A stretch of 64,000 bases of DNA from Leisingera sp. ANG1 (lineage in GTDB: Bacteria; Pseudomonadota; Alphaproteobacteria; Rhodobacterales; Rhodobacteraceae). The position numbers and the translations under genes were made by a program. The notes under the pieces were generated by a model. It did no database searches. It was not told where the DNA came from and worked only from the letters and a program-made list of their open reading frames with translations. Where the stretch lies: positions 62,001 through 126,000 of the forward strand of contig NZ_AFCF02000008.1 of NCBI RefSeq assembly GCF_000203975.2. Direction: 5' to 3'. Below are positions 20,281 to 29,211 of the stretch, in pieces. Position 1 is the stretch's first letter. Each line of letters opens with the position of its first letter.

Positions 20281-21138
20281 TTACTGCAGGCCGCGCATGG
20301 CCCGGGCGAGTGCTGCGGCCTCTTCCAGCACATCTGCGTTCAGCCCAGTGTTATAGCCCAATTCCGTTAGGCGCTTGTGCACCGCTTCCGTTGCCACATT
20401 GCCCGCCGCGCCCGGCGCATAGGGGCAGCCGCCCAAGCCGCCCACGGCCGCATCAAACACCCGCACACCCTGCGCCAGCGACGCCTCGATATTGTCGAGC
20501 GCCCGGCCCGCGGTATCGTGGTAGTGGCCTGCCAGCTGTGCCGCGGGCACCCGCGCAGTGACTGCCTTGAGCATCGCAGTGATCGCCTCCGGTGTGCCCT
20601 GCCCGATGGTGTCGCCCAGCGAAATCTCGTAACAGCCAAGCGAGAACAGCCGTTCGGCCACCTCTGCCACCTTCTGGGGCGGGGTGGCCCCATCATAGGG
20701 GCAGTCGGTCACGCAGGAGACATAACCCCGGACCGGCAGGCCGATCTCCTTGGCGGCCTCCAGGATGGGAAGAAAGCGGGTGATGCTTTCCTCGATGGTG
20801 GCATTGATGTTGGCCTTGGAGAACCCTTCGGAAGCCGATGCAAAGACCGCAATCTCATCGGCCTTGGCAGCCACAGCGTCTTCGTAGCCGCGCATGTTGG
20901 GAGTGAGCGCCGCATAGCGCACACCGGGGGCGCGGTTGATGCCCGCCAGCACCTCTGCGCTGCCCGCCATCTGCGGCACCCATTTGGGCGACACGAAACT
21001 GGCCACTTCGATACGCTTGAACCCGGCGCGGCTCAGGCAGTCGGTCAGCGCCACCTTTTCCGCAACCGGTATCTCGCGCTTTTCATTCTGCAGCCCGTCG
21101 CGCGGACCGACCTCGAAGATTTCGGCAAATTCACCCAT
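20281..21138 (-). CDS. liuE: Hydroxymethylglutaryl-CoA lyase
   Basis: Splits HMG-CoA into acetyl-CoA and acetoacetate, the final step of leucine catabolism; TIM-barrel of the DRE-metallolyase superfamily. 285 aa. EVGPRDGLQNE near the N-terminus and the C-terminal GLGGCPYAPGAAGNVATE with the catalytic Cys are diagnostic; HYHDTAGRAL supplies metal-binding His residues. GGAGGG precedes the ATG. A 78-bp gap containing a hairpin element separates it from liuD. Confidence 0.95.
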   Translation of the reverse strand: MGEFAEIFEVGPRDGLQNEKREIPVAEKVALTDCLSRAGFKRIEVASFVSPKWVPQMAGSAEVLAGINRAPGVRYAALTPNMRGYEDAVAAKADEIAVFASASEGFSKANINATIEESITRFLPILEAAKEIGLPVRGYVSCVTDCPYDGATPPQKVAEVAERLFSLGCYEISLGDTIGQGTPEAITAMLKAVTARVPAAQLAGHYHDTAGRALDNIEASLAQGVRVFDAAVGGLGGCPYAPGAAGNVATEAVHKRLTELGYNTGLNADVLEEAAALARAMRGLQ

Positions 21139-21153
21139 GGAATGCCCTCCGGC

Positions 21154-21207
21154 TTCATCTTTCCAAAAATACTCAAACCGCAGCGGGGGCGGCAGGCGTG
21201 CCGCCCC
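21154..21207 (+). repeat. REP-like extragenic element with hairpin inside the liu operon (copy C)
   Basis: TTCATCTTTCCAAAAATACT is followed by a G-rich stem: GGGGCGGCA (21186-21194) pairs with TGCCGCCCC (21199-21207) around a 4-nt loop. The layout (TCTTTC, then CAAAAATAYT, then a G-run hairpin) is shared with elements at 40166 and 51432. It lies in the liuD-liuE gap and could reduce liuE/liuC expression or stabilise the upstream message. Confidence 0.5.
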
Positions 21208-21216
21208 GAAACGGGG

Positions 21217-23154
21217 TCAGGTGTCGTCTTCTTCCAGCCGCACCAGCGCTGCGCCAGCCTCGACCTGGTCGCCGGCAGCAGCCAGAACCTCGGCCACCAC
21301 GCCGTCGCGGGCCGCCAGCAGCGAGTGCTCCATCTTCATCGCTTCCAGAATGGCCAGCCGGTCGCCCTCCTTCACCGCCTGGCCGGCCTCGGCAAAGACT
21401 GCCTTGACCAGACCGGGCATCGGCGCCTCGATCACGTTGCTGTCGCCGCCCGCCGCTGCATCGCGGTCCAGCGGGTCTATCGCGGTGAACTCCAGCCCAT
21501 AGGCATCATGCACGGTGATCAGCGTTCCCGACTGCGACACCGCGGGCATCCGGCGCTCATCAATGCGCCATTGGCCCTGGCTGCGTTCGGCCACGACGGT
21601 TTCGCCATCAATGGTCCAAAGCTGCCGGTCCGGCCCGTCCACCTGCACATCCGCCGTGAACTCCTCGCCCGCATGGGACAGGGTGACAGCCCGGTGCAAT
21701 GGCGCCCAAAGGGTAAAGCCGGTGTCCACTGCGGCCTCCACCAGATCCAGCGCCACCATGCCGGCCGCCGCCTTGTGGCGCAGCTCCACCACCGGCGCCG
21801 CGGTCAGCGCGTCCAGATCGCGAGCAATCAGGCCGGTGTCCACTTCGCCGTTGGCAAAGCCCTCATGCGCCGCCAGTGCGCCGAGGAAGGCCAGGTTGGT
21901 AACGGTGCCGCCAACTTGAGTTTCCTCCAGCGCGCGGGCCAGCCGCGACAGCGCCACCTTGCGGGTGGAGCCATGCACGATCACCTTGGAGATCATCGGG
22001 TCGTACCAGGGGCTGATGGTGTCCCCTGCCCGCACACCGCTGTCGGCGCGGGCCTCTGCCGGGAAGGACAGATGGGTCAGCGTGCCGGTTGCAGGCAGGA
22101 AGCCCTTGGGCACGTCCTCCGCATAAAGCCGCGCCTCAAACGCGTGGCCGGTGATGGTGAGGTCTTCCTGCTTGGCAGGCAGGCTCTCGCCAGAGGCAAC
22201 ACGCAGCTGCCACTCCACCAGATCAACGCCGGTGATTAGCTCCGTCACCGGATGCTCCACCTGCAGGCGGGTGTTCATTTCCATGAACCAGAACCCGTCC
22301 GTGCGCAGCCCGTCCGAACCGTCAACGATGAATTCCACCGTGCCCGCGCCCTTGTAGCCGATGGCCTCAGCCGCGCGCACGCCGGCCTGGCCCATCGCCT
22401 CACGCATCTCCGCGGTCATGCCCGGCGCGGGGGCTTCCTCGATCACCTTCTGATGGCGGCGCTGCAGGGAGCAGTCCCGCTCAAACAGATGCACGGCTGT
22501 TTCGCCGTCGCCAAAAACCTGCACCTCGATGTGGCGCGGCTGCAGGATGTATTTCTCAATCAAGACATCCGGGTTGCCGAAGGCTGTGGTCGCTTCACCT
22601 TGCGCGCTTTTCAGGGCATCGGCAAATTCGGCAGGCTTTTCAACCAGCCGCATCCCCTTGCCGCCGCCGCCGGCAACCGCCTTGATCAGCACCGGATAGC
22701 CGATCTTCTCCGCCTCGCTCGCCAGGAACTCCGGGTCCTGATTGGTGCCGTGATAGCCCGGCACCACCGGCACGCCGGCCTCCTCCATCAGCGCCTTGGC
22801 TGCGTCCTTGAGACCCATCTTGCGGATCGCATCCGCCGAGGGGCCAATAAAGGTCAGGCCCGCGGCCTCCACCGCCTCGACGAATTTCGGGTTTTCCGAC
22901 AGGAAGCCGTACCCCGGGTGGATCGCCTGGGCGCCGGTTTCCTGGGCCACACGGATGATCTCGTCGCCCTTCAGATAGCTGTCCGCCGGGGCCGGGCCGC
23001 CGATATGCACGGCCTCATCCGCCAGTGCCACATGTTTCGAAGCCGCATCGGCATCAGAGTAAACGGCCACGGTCCGCACCCCCATGGCGCGGGCGGTTTC
23101 CATCACGCGGCAGGCAATCTCTCCGCGGTTGGCAATCAGGATTTTGTCAAACAT
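21217..23154 (-). CDS. liuD: Methylcrotonyl-CoA carboxylase biotin-carrying subunit
   Basis: Biotin carboxylase plus biotin carrier protein, working with LiuB to carboxylate 3-methylcrotonyl-CoA. 645 aa. It has an N-terminal biotin carboxylase domain (FDKILIANRGEIACRV, GGGGKGMRLV ATP loop, EMNTRLQVEHPVTE), a middle linker domain, and a C-terminal biotinyl domain with EAMKMEHS, the biotinylated Lys being K607. The same architecture is used by propionyl- and geranyl-CoA carboxylases; the operon supports methylcrotonyl-CoA. Confidence 0.94.
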   Translation of the reverse strand: MFDKILIANRGEIACRVMETARAMGVRTVAVYSDADAASKHVALADEAVHIGGPAPADSYLKGDEIIRVAQETGAQAIHPGYGFLSENPKFVEAVEAAGLTFIGPSADAIRKMGLKDAAKALMEEAGVPVVPGYHGTNQDPEFLASEAEKIGYPVLIKAVAGGGGKGMRLVEKPAEFADALKSAQGEATTAFGNPDVLIEKYILQPRHIEVQVFGDGETAVHLFERDCSLQRRHQKVIEEAPAPGMTAEMREAMGQAGVRAAEAIGYKGAGTVEFIVDGSDGLRTDGFWFMEMNTRLQVEHPVTELITGVDLVEWQLRVASGESLPAKQEDLTITGHAFEARLYAEDVPKGFLPATGTLTHLSFPAEARADSGVRAGDTISPWYDPMISKVIVHGSTRKVALSRLARALEETQVGGTVTNLAFLGALAAHEGFANGEVDTGLIARDLDALTAAPVVELRHKAAAGMVALDLVEAAVDTGFTLWAPLHRAVTLSHAGEEFTADVQVDGPDRQLWTIDGETVVAERSQGQWRIDERRMPAVSQSGTLITVHDAYGLEFTAIDPLDRDAAAGGDSNVIEAPMPGLVKAVFAEAGQAVKEGDRLAILEAMKMEHSLLAARDGVVAEVLAAAGDQVEAGAALVRLEEDDT

Positions 23155-23163
23155 GGGAGATCC

Positions 23164-24768
23164 TCACATCCGGAAGACGCCGAAGCGCGTATCTTCGATC
23201 GGGGCGTTCAGCGCGGCGCTCAGCGACAGGGCCAGCACGTCGCGGGATTTGCGCGGGTCGATGATGCCGTCATCCCAGAGGCGGGCGGAGGCATAAAGCG
23301 GGTGGCTCTGCTCCTCGAACATCTCGATAGTGGGGCGCTTGAACTCAGCTTCTTCCTCGGTGCTCCAGCTGCCGCCCTGGCGTTCGATGGCGTCGCGTTT
23401 CACCGTCGCCAGCACGCCCGCGGCCTGCTCGCCGCCCATCACCGAGATCCGGGAGTTCGGCCAGGTCCACAGGAAGCGCGGGGAATAGGCGCGGCCCGAC
23501 ATGCCGTAGTTGCCGGCACCGAAGGAGCCGCCGACCAGCATCGTCACCTTCGGCACATTGGTGGTCGCCACCGCCGTCACCATCTTGGCGCCGTGACGCG
23601 CGATGCCCTCGTTTTCGTACTTCCGGCCGACCATGAAGCCAGTGATGTTCTGCAGGAACACCAGCGGGATCTTGCGCTGGCTGCACAGTTCCACGAAATG
23701 CGCGCCTTTCTGGGCGGCTTCCGAGAACAGTACGCCGTTGTTGGCGATGATGCCGATGGGGCAGCCCTTGAGGTGGGCAAAGCCGGTCACAAGAGTTTCG
23801 CCGAAGCGCGGCTTGAACTCGTCAAAGCGGGAGCCATCGACCAGCCGTGCGATCACCTCGCGGATGTCATAAGGCGTGCGCAGGTCGCCCGGCACCACGC
23901 CGAGGATTTCCTCAGGGTCATAGGCGGGCTCCTCGGGACTGGCCCAGTTCACAGTCAGCGGCTTGGTGATGTTCAGCGACTGCACCGCGCGCCGCGCCAG
24001 TGCCAGCGCGTGGGCGTCATCCTCGGCCAGGTAGTCGGCCACGCCTGAGAGGCGCGTGTGCACGTCGCCGCCGCCCAGATCCTCGGCGCTGACAACCTCG
24101 CCCGTGGCAGCCTTCACCAGCGGCGGGCCTGCCAGGAAGATGGTGCCCTGCTCCTTCACGATGATGGTGACGTCCGACATGGCCGGCACATAGGCGCCGC
24201 CCGCGGTGCAGGATCCCATGACGACAGCGATCTGCGGGATACCCTTGGCCGACATCCGCGCCTGGTTGTAGAAGATGCGCCCGAAATGGTCGCGGTCGGG
24301 GAAGACCTCATCCTGGTTGGGCAGGTTGGCACCGCCCGAGTCGACCAGATAGATGCAGGGGAGACGGTTTTCCTCGGCGATCTCCTGCGCGCGCAGGTGT
24401 TTCTTGACCGTCATCGGGTAATAGGTGCCGCCCTTCACGGTGGCGTCATTGCAGACCACCATGACCTCCTGCCCGTGCACCCGGCCGATGCCTGCAATCA
24501 CACCCGCCGAGGGTGCAGCGCCGTCATACATGGCGTGCGCCGCGGTGGCACCGATTTCCAGAAACGGGGAGCCCGGGTCCAGCAGGTTCGCCACCCGGCG
24601 GCGCGGCAGCATCTTGCCGCGGCTTTCGTGGCGGGCGCGGGATTTCTCGCCGCCGCCCATGCGCGCGGCCTCAGCCGCCTCGCTGATCTGCGCAAGCGCG
24701 TCCAGATGCGCCTCGCGGTTCTGCTTGAAGCCGTCCGAGGAGGGCATCGCCTTGGATGTGAGTTTCAT
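23164..24768 (-). CDS. liuB: Methylcrotonyl-CoA carboxylase carboxyltransferase subunit
   Basis: Transfers the carboxyl group from carboxybiotin to 3-methylcrotonyl-CoA. 534 aa from the ATG at 24768, with GGGAG seven bases upstream (a GTG two codons earlier is in frame). The two crotonase-like acyl-CoA carboxyltransferase domains are visible, with [44 protein letters not shown] and the C-terminal [16 protein letters not shown]. It lies 9 bp before liuD. Confidence 0.95.
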   Translation of the reverse strand: MKLTSKAMPSSDGFKQNREAHLDALAQISEAAEAARMGGGEKSRARHESRGKMLPRRRVANLLDPGSPFLEIGATAAHAMYDGAAPSAGVIAGIGRVHGQEVMVVCNDATVKGGTYYPMTVKKHLRAQEIAEENRLPCIYLVDSGGANLPNQDEVFPDRDHFGRIFYNQARMSAKGIPQIAVVMGSCTAGGAYVPAMSDVTIIVKEQGTIFLAGPPLVKAATGEVVSAEDLGGGDVHTRLSGVADYLAEDDAHALALARRAVQSLNITKPLTVNWASPEEPAYDPEEILGVVPGDLRTPYDIREVIARLVDGSRFDEFKPRFGETLVTGFAHLKGCPIGIIANNGVLFSEAAQKGAHFVELCSQRKIPLVFLQNITGFMVGRKYENEGIARHGAKMVTAVATTNVPKVTMLVGGSFGAGNYGMSGRAYSPRFLWTWPNSRISVMGGEQAAGVLATVKRDAIERQGGSWSTEEEAEFKRPTIEMFEEQSHPLYASARLWDDGIIDPRKSRDVLALSLSAALNAPIEDTRFGVFRM

Positions 24769-24868
24769 GTCCACTCTCCCATTGTAGGGGTTAGGCTGTG
24801 TCCCGTTATACGGGAAATGTCTTTCATTCCGGTTGGGGCAGCGTACGCCGGGTATGCAACACCCTGGA

Positions 24869-25372
24869 TCATTGGCTTGCCTCCCCGTTCATATCCTCAC
24901 TGCGCATCAGAACTCTTAGTTTGAGCCATTCCGAATGTGTCTCCGAATAGCGGCACACTAATTCGGAAGGCAAATTGGGGTCCGAAATCTTGGTACAATC
25001 GGGAGCGTCACCCAAAGCAGGCATGGGCAGGGACAGACCTGCAGGCCCGTTGCCATCAAGAACACTTTTGTCGAAGCCCGGCATCTGGCTAACGATGCGC
25101 GCTCCATCCGCCTCCAACCACGCCGCGGCGCTGTCAACGCAGTACTGTAAAGCTTTGTTTTCTTGGCTCATGTTACACATGCGGACGGCCTGCGAGACGC
25201 ATTGAGTGTCCATGGGAACCGCAAAGCCGACATCGGGGACAAAGCTGGTGCAAGCGCTCAGAAAACCGGCTGTATCAAAAACGGGGGTCTCCTCACCTGC
25301 CGCAGTAAGAGGAAAGGACGCGCCCAAAGCGCAAGCACAGGCTGCAACAACGGAAAGGACCGGCTGTTTCAT
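24869..25372 (-). CDS. Small secreted protein of unknown function within the liu operon
   Basis: 167 aa. [28 protein letters not shown] is a signal peptide. The mature part contains five or six Cys (LSACTSF, DTQCVSQ, VRMCNMS, LQYCVDS, PDCTK, LVCRYS), consistent with a disulfide-stabilised periplasmic domain. No family recognised. Its ATG shares a base with the stop of the acyl-CoA synthetase gene (TGATG), so the two are translationally coupled; liuB follows after about 100 bp. Why an envelope protein sits in a cytosolic catabolic operon is unclear. Confidence 0.75.
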   Translation of the reverse strand: MKQPVLSVVAACACALGASFPLTAAGEETPVFDTAGFLSACTSFVPDVGFAVPMDTQCVSQAVRMCNMSQENKALQYCVDSAAAWLEADGARIVSQMPGFDKSVLDGNGPAGLSLPMPALGDAPDCTKISDPNLPSELVCRYSETHSEWLKLRVLMRSEDMNGEASQ

Positions 25373-26898
25373 CAGTTCACCTCCCCCGCCGCCTGCGCCT
25401 TCAGCTCCTTGCGGATCACCTTGCCGGTCACCGTCATCGGCAGCGCATCCAGGAACGCCACTTCGCGCGGGTAGGAATAATGTGCGAGGCGGTCCTTGAC
25501 GTAGTCCTGCAGTTCCCTCTCGGAGGCCGCGGCGCCGGGTTTCAGCACCACATAGGCCTTGACGATCTCGGTGCGCAGCTCATCCGGCTTGCCCACCACA
25601 CCCACGGTCGCCACCGCCGGATGGGTCAGCAAGCAATCCTCGATCTCTGCCGGGCCGATACGGTAGCCGCCGGAGGTGATCACATCATCCTCGCGGCCGA
25701 CAAAGCGCAGGTAGTCCCCCTCCCAGATGCCGCGGTCGCCGGTTACAAGCCAGTCCTTGCGGAACTTGGCCGCCGTCTCCTCGGGCCGGTTCCAGTATTC
25801 CAGCAGCATCGAGGCGGAGCCGCGGCGGATGGCAACATCGCCCTCATCCTCCGTGGGGTCGCCTGCCGCGTCAATTACCGCCAGATCATGCCCCAGCACC
25901 GCCTTGCCGATGCAGCCCGGGCGCGGCTCGAAATCGGCGGCACAGGAGGAGGCCACCATGTTGCATTCGGTCTGGCCGTAAAACTCGTTTATGGTCACGC
26001 CCAAGCGCCGCCGGCCCCAGGCGAGCATCTCCGCGCCCAGGGGCTCTCCGCCGCTGGCAACGGAACGCAGGCCGTCGAGCCCCTGCCCCGCCGCCTTGAG
26101 CATCCGCAGCGCGGTGGGCGGGAAGAAGATGTTGCGGACACCGGCCTTGGCGATCAGATCCGCGCAGGCTTCGGGTGTGAACTTTTCCAGCCGCGCGGCC
26201 ACCACTGGTACACCCAGTGCCAGACCCGGCATCAGCACGTCGAACAGACCGCCGATCCAGGCCCAGTCCGCAGGGGTCCAGAGCACATCGCCGGGCTGGC
26301 CAAGATGGTCGTGGCTGATGGCAACCCCCGGCAGATGGCCGGTCAGCACCCGGTGTCCGTGCAGCGCGCCTTTGGGGCTGCCGGTGGTGCCGGAGGTGTA
26401 GATCAGAACAGCAGGGGTTTCCGGGGTGGTGTCGGCGAAAGGCACCGGGCCGCCGTCAATCCCGGCTGTGTCGGCCATCACGGCCTCGGCCAGATCCCCC
26501 AGCAGCTCTGCGCCCTCGGCATCGGTGAAAACAAACCGCACGCCCGCGTCGCCGGCGCGCGAGGCCAGCGCATCGTGTTTGAACAGCTTGAACAGCGGCA
26601 CCGAAATGCCGCCAGCCTTCCACACCGCCAGATGCGCGGCGGCGCACCAGGGCGATTGGCTGAGAAGCACGCCCACGCGGTCGCCCGGCTGGATGCGGGT
26701 GAGCAGATAGCGCGCCAGCCCGTCTGTCATTGCCGCCAGTTCGCCATAAGTAATGTCCCGGCGCGCGGGGCCGGTCATGTCGATCAGCGCCACCGCATCA
26801 TCCGGCTGCGCCAGGCATTGCGCCGCCATGTTGAGATGCTCTGGCATGTCCCAGCTGCCGTCTGCGCGAAACCCCGGAATGTTACGTTCAACATGCAT
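25372..26898 (-). CDS. AMP-forming acyl-CoA synthetase in the liu cluster
   Basis: 508 aa from the ATG at 26898 (MHVERNIPGF), which has CAGGAA upstream; an earlier in-frame start exists but adds 13 atypical residues. The adenylate-forming signature YTSGTTGSPKG is near residue 180, EFYGQTE follows, and the C-terminal catalytic Lys is in TVTGKVIRKEL. It is closest in pattern to medium/short-chain acyl-CoA synthetases. Placed between liuA and liuB, it may activate isovalerate or acetoacetate; that is inferred from context only. Confidence 0.87.
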   Translation of the reverse strand: MHVERNIPGFRADGSWDMPEHLNMAAQCLAQPDDAVALIDMTGPARRDITYGELAAMTDGLARYLLTRIQPGDRVGVLLSQSPWCAAAHLAVWKAGGISVPLFKLFKHDALASRAGDAGVRFVFTDAEGAELLGDLAEAVMADTAGIDGGPVPFADTTPETPAVLIYTSGTTGSPKGALHGHRVLTGHLPGVAISHDHLGQPGDVLWTPADWAWIGGLFDVLMPGLALGVPVVAARLEKFTPEACADLIAKAGVRNIFFPPTALRMLKAAGQGLDGLRSVASGGEPLGAEMLAWGRRRLGVTINEFYGQTECNMVASSCAADFEPRPGCIGKAVLGHDLAVIDAAGDPTEDEGDVAIRRGSASMLLEYWNRPEETAAKFRKDWLVTGDRGIWEGDYLRFVGREDDVITSGGYRIGPAEIEDCLLTHPAVATVGVVGKPDELRTEIVKAYVVLKPGAAASERELQDYVKDRLAHYSYPREVAFLDALPMTVTGKVIRKELKAQAAGEVN

Positions 26899-26972
26899 AT
26901 TTAGACATTCCTGAAACGCATAGCGGCCATGCGGCATTTTGCTGTGTTTTCAACAGGTAGCACCGGACAGTT

Positions 26973-26986
26973 TTGACTCAGATCAG
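26973..26986. promoter_or_regulatory. FNR/CRP-type box upstream of ompW
   Basis: TTGACTCAGATCAG fits TTGAY-N4-ATCAR, one base off the TTGAC-N4-ATCAA form often bound by FnrL in Rhodobacter relatives. It is 61 nt before the ompW start codon. ompW is a known FNR-responsive gene in E. coli, so oxygen control is plausible here. Confidence 0.5.
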
Positions 26987-27047
26987 AGTTTTCAGCCGCC
27001 TGCGGGTGCATCACAGCCGGGTAAACACAAGAAAAGGGACGCACCCC

Positions 27048-27650
27048 ATGAAACGCATGGTTTCCGCGCTTGCGCTGACCTCCGCCCTGGCCACAATGGC
27101 CGCCCCTGCCCTTGCCCAGGAGCAGGGCGACTGGACCGTTGGCGTTGGTATCGCCAACGTGAATCCGAAGTCCGGCAACGGCACCCTGGCCGGCGCGCTG
27201 GCTGACATCGATGACGGCACCGCGCTGTCGCTGACCGTCGAATACTTCTTCCGCGACAACTGGGGTGTCGAGCTGCTGGCGGCCTCGCCGTTTGAGCATG
27301 ACATCAACCTGAACGGCGCCTACGCGGCCTCGGCCAAGCAGCTGCCGCCGACCCTGTCGGTCAACTACCACTTCCCCACCCAAGGTGTGATCAAGCCGTT
27401 CCTCGGCCTTGGCCTGAACTACACCACTTTCTTCGAGGAAGAGACCGCGCTTGGCACGCTCAAGCTGGACGACAGCTTTGGCGTCGCGGTGAACGCCGGT
27501 GCCGACTACCAGATCTCCGACAATGGCGCGCTGCGGTTCAACGTCCGCTGGATGGACATCGACACCGACGCAACCCTGAACGGCGCCGGCATCGGCACCG
27601 CAGAGATTGACCCGGTTGTCGTGAACTTCGCTTACGTGCACCGCTTCTGA
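27048..27650 (+). CDS. ompW: OmpW-family outer membrane beta-barrel protein
   Basis: 200 aa from the ATG at 27048, preceded by AAAAGGGA; the open frame upstream lacks a signal-like start. MKRMVSALALTSALATMAAPALA is the signal peptide. The mature protein opens with the OmpW-like GDWTVGVGIANVNPKSG, has alternating barrel strands, VNYHFPTQGVIKPFLGLGLNYT, and ends in Phe as outer-membrane proteins do. It forms an eight-stranded barrel for small hydrophobic molecules in E. coli. It stands alone on the plus strand, interrupting the minus-strand liu cluster. Confidence 0.92.
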   Translation: MKRMVSALALTSALATMAAPALAQEQGDWTVGVGIANVNPKSGNGTLAGALADIDDGTALSLTVEYFFRDNWGVELLAASPFEHDINLNGAYAASAKQLPPTLSVNYHFPTQGVIKPFLGLGLNYTTFFEEETALGTLKLDDSFGVAVNAGADYQISDNGALRFNVRWMDIDTDATLNGAGIGTAEIDPVVVNFAYVHRF

Positions 27651-27710
27651 TCCTTAGAGGGTCCGGTTACGGCCTGGCGGCTGGCCTCGTGCCGCCGGGC
27701 CTGTTTCAGC

Positions 27711-27748
27711 CCCGCGCGCCCCTTGGGATGCGCGGGTTTTTTGTTTTT
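27711..27748 (+). terminator. Rho-independent terminator of ompW
   Basis: CCCGCGC (27711-27717) pairs with GCGCGGG (27730-27736) and is followed by TTTTTTGTTTTT. The T-run overlaps the stop codon of the convergent liuA, so the two genes abut tail to tail. Confidence 0.85.
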
Positions 27749-28907
27749 ACATGGTGCCCATCAGCTCGCGGCCGATCAGCATCCGGCGGATTTCGCTGGT
27801 GCCCGCGCCGATCTCCATCAGCTTGGCATCGCGGAAGATGCGGCCCACCGGGTTATCGGACAGGTAGCCCGCACCGCCAAAGGCCTGCACCGCCTGATGG
27901 GCCTGAGTCATCGCAACCTCAGACGCGTACAGGCAGCAGGCTGCGGCGTCCTGACGGGTCACGGTGCCCTTGTCGCAGGACTTGGCAACCTCATAGACAT
28001 AAGCCCGGGCGGTGTTCATCGCCGTGTACATGTCAGCGATCTTGGCCTGCATCAGCTGGAAGTTCCCGATCGGCTGACCGAACTGCTTGCGCTCTTTCAT
28101 GTAGGGCATCATCTCGTCCATGCAGGCGGCCATGATGCCGGTGCCGATGCCAGCAAGCACAACGCGTTCGTAATCCAAGCCGGACATCAGCACGCGCACG
28201 CCCTTGCCCTCTTCGCCCAGGATGTTTTCGAAAGGGACTTCCACGTCCTCGAACACCAGCTCAGCCGTGTTGGAGCCGCGCATACCCAGCTTGTCGAAGT
28301 GCTTGGAGGTGGAGAAGCCCTTGAATTCCTTTTCGATCAGGAAGGCTGTGATGCCCTTGGAGCCCGCTTCCGGATCGGTCTTGGCGTAGACCACCAGGGT
28401 ATCGGCGTCGGGGCCGTTGGTGATCCAGTACTTGTTGCCGTTCAGGCGGAAGTGATCGTTGCGCTTTTCCGCGCGCAGGCTCATCGACACCACGTCGGAG
28501 CCCGCGCCCGCCTCGGACATTGCCAGCGCGCCGACGTGTTCGCCGGACAGCAGCCGCGGCAGGTATTTCGCCTTCTGCTCGGCGTTGCCGTTCAGCTTGA
28601 TCTGGTTGACGCAGAGGTTGGAATGCGCGCCGTAGGACAGCGACACGGACGCGCTGGCACGGGCGATCTCCTCAATCGCGACGGTATGGGCCAGGTAGGA
28701 CATGCCGGCGCCGCCAAATTCTTCCGGAACAGTGATTCCCAGGAGACCCAGCTCACCCATCTCTTTCCACAGCTCCGCCGGGAATTCGTTCTTCTGGTCG
28801 ATTTCCTGCGCCATCGGCTTGACGCGCTCCTGCGCCCAGCGGTGAACTACATCGCGCAGCGCGTTCACGTCCTCACCAAGATCGAAAGTCATGCTTGCGT
28901 TGAACAT
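27747..28907 (-). CDS. liuA: Isovaleryl-CoA dehydrogenase
   Basis: FAD acyl-CoA dehydrogenase oxidising isovaleryl-CoA to 3-methylcrotonyl-CoA, electrons passing to ETF. 386 aa, standard length. [14 protein letters not shown] and [19 protein letters not shown] are flavin/substrate motifs. The catalytic Glu is in [11 protein letters not shown] (the position used by isovaleryl-CoA dehydrogenases), which supports this specificity over general acyl-CoA dehydrogenases. GGAGGAT lies upstream of the ATG. It leads the liu cluster, although ompW separates it from the rest. Confidence 0.95.
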   Translation of the reverse strand: MFNASMTFDLGEDVNALRDVVHRWAQERVKPMAQEIDQKNEFPAELWKEMGELGLLGITVPEEFGGAGMSYLAHTVAIEEIARASASVSLSYGAHSNLCVNQIKLNGNAEQKAKYLPRLLSGEHVGALAMSEAGAGSDVVSMSLRAEKRNDHFRLNGNKYWITNGPDADTLVVYAKTDPEAGSKGITAFLIEKEFKGFSTSKHFDKLGMRGSNTAELVFEDVEVPFENILGEEGKGVRVLMSGLDYERVVLAGIGTGIMAACMDEMMPYMKERKQFGQPIGNFQLMQAKIADMYTAMNTARAYVYEVAKSCDKGTVTRQDAAACCLYASEVAMTQAHQAVQAFGGAGYLSDNPVGRIFRDAKLMEIGAGTSEIRRMLIGRELMGTM

Positions 28908-28933
28908 CCCGCAGATCCTCCAGGCCAGAGCCG

Positions 28934-28962
28934 ATTATATGAACAGTTGTTCAATTCAATAA
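28934..28962 (-). promoter_or_regulatory. liuA promoter with perfect palindromic operator in the spacer
   Basis: On the minus strand a perfect -10 TATAAT (28934-28939) is 17 nt from TTATTG (28957-28962). The 14-bp perfect palindrome TGAACAGTTGTTCA (28940-28953) fills the spacer next to the -10, the usual place for a repressor or a MerR-type activator. liuA starts 27 nt after the -10. The cognate regulator is not in this window. Confidence 0.6.
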
Positions 28963-29048
28963 AGGAGCCTTCGATTCGGGTCAATGGCGGTCCCGCTGCC
29001 CCGGACGCAGCGTCGAAAGCGGAAGACCGGCCGGAACGAGGAGGCACC

Positions 29049-29114
29049 GTTTTCCGGCACGGAAAACAGAACGGAAAACACGTGTCTTCCGGGCCGGAAT
29101 TCTCGTAGAATTCC
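29049..29114. promoter_or_regulatory. Inverted and direct repeats upstream of creA
   Basis: The 304-bp gap between liuA and creA holds, besides the liuA promoter, GTTTTCCG-GCA-CGGAAAAC (29049-29067), a further copy of CGGAAAAC at 29072-29079, and GGAATTC-TCGTA-GAATTCC (29096-29114). These resemble operator sites for creA or a leader hairpin. I see no ORF of its own in the gap. Confidence 0.4.
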
Positions 29115-29211
29115 AGTTGGCATTTCAGTGGGTGGGGATCTTTTTCCGCGTGCGGGCGTTAACAGACAGACGCGGAAATCCTGCCCCGCCAGAAATCCAG
29201 AGGAGTTTCAA

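Noticed and set aside
20377..24048. Plus-strand open frames of 620 and 598 codons across the liu genes
   Set aside because: Antisense shadows of liuE, liuD and liuB, with low-complexity His/Arg/Gly-rich translations.
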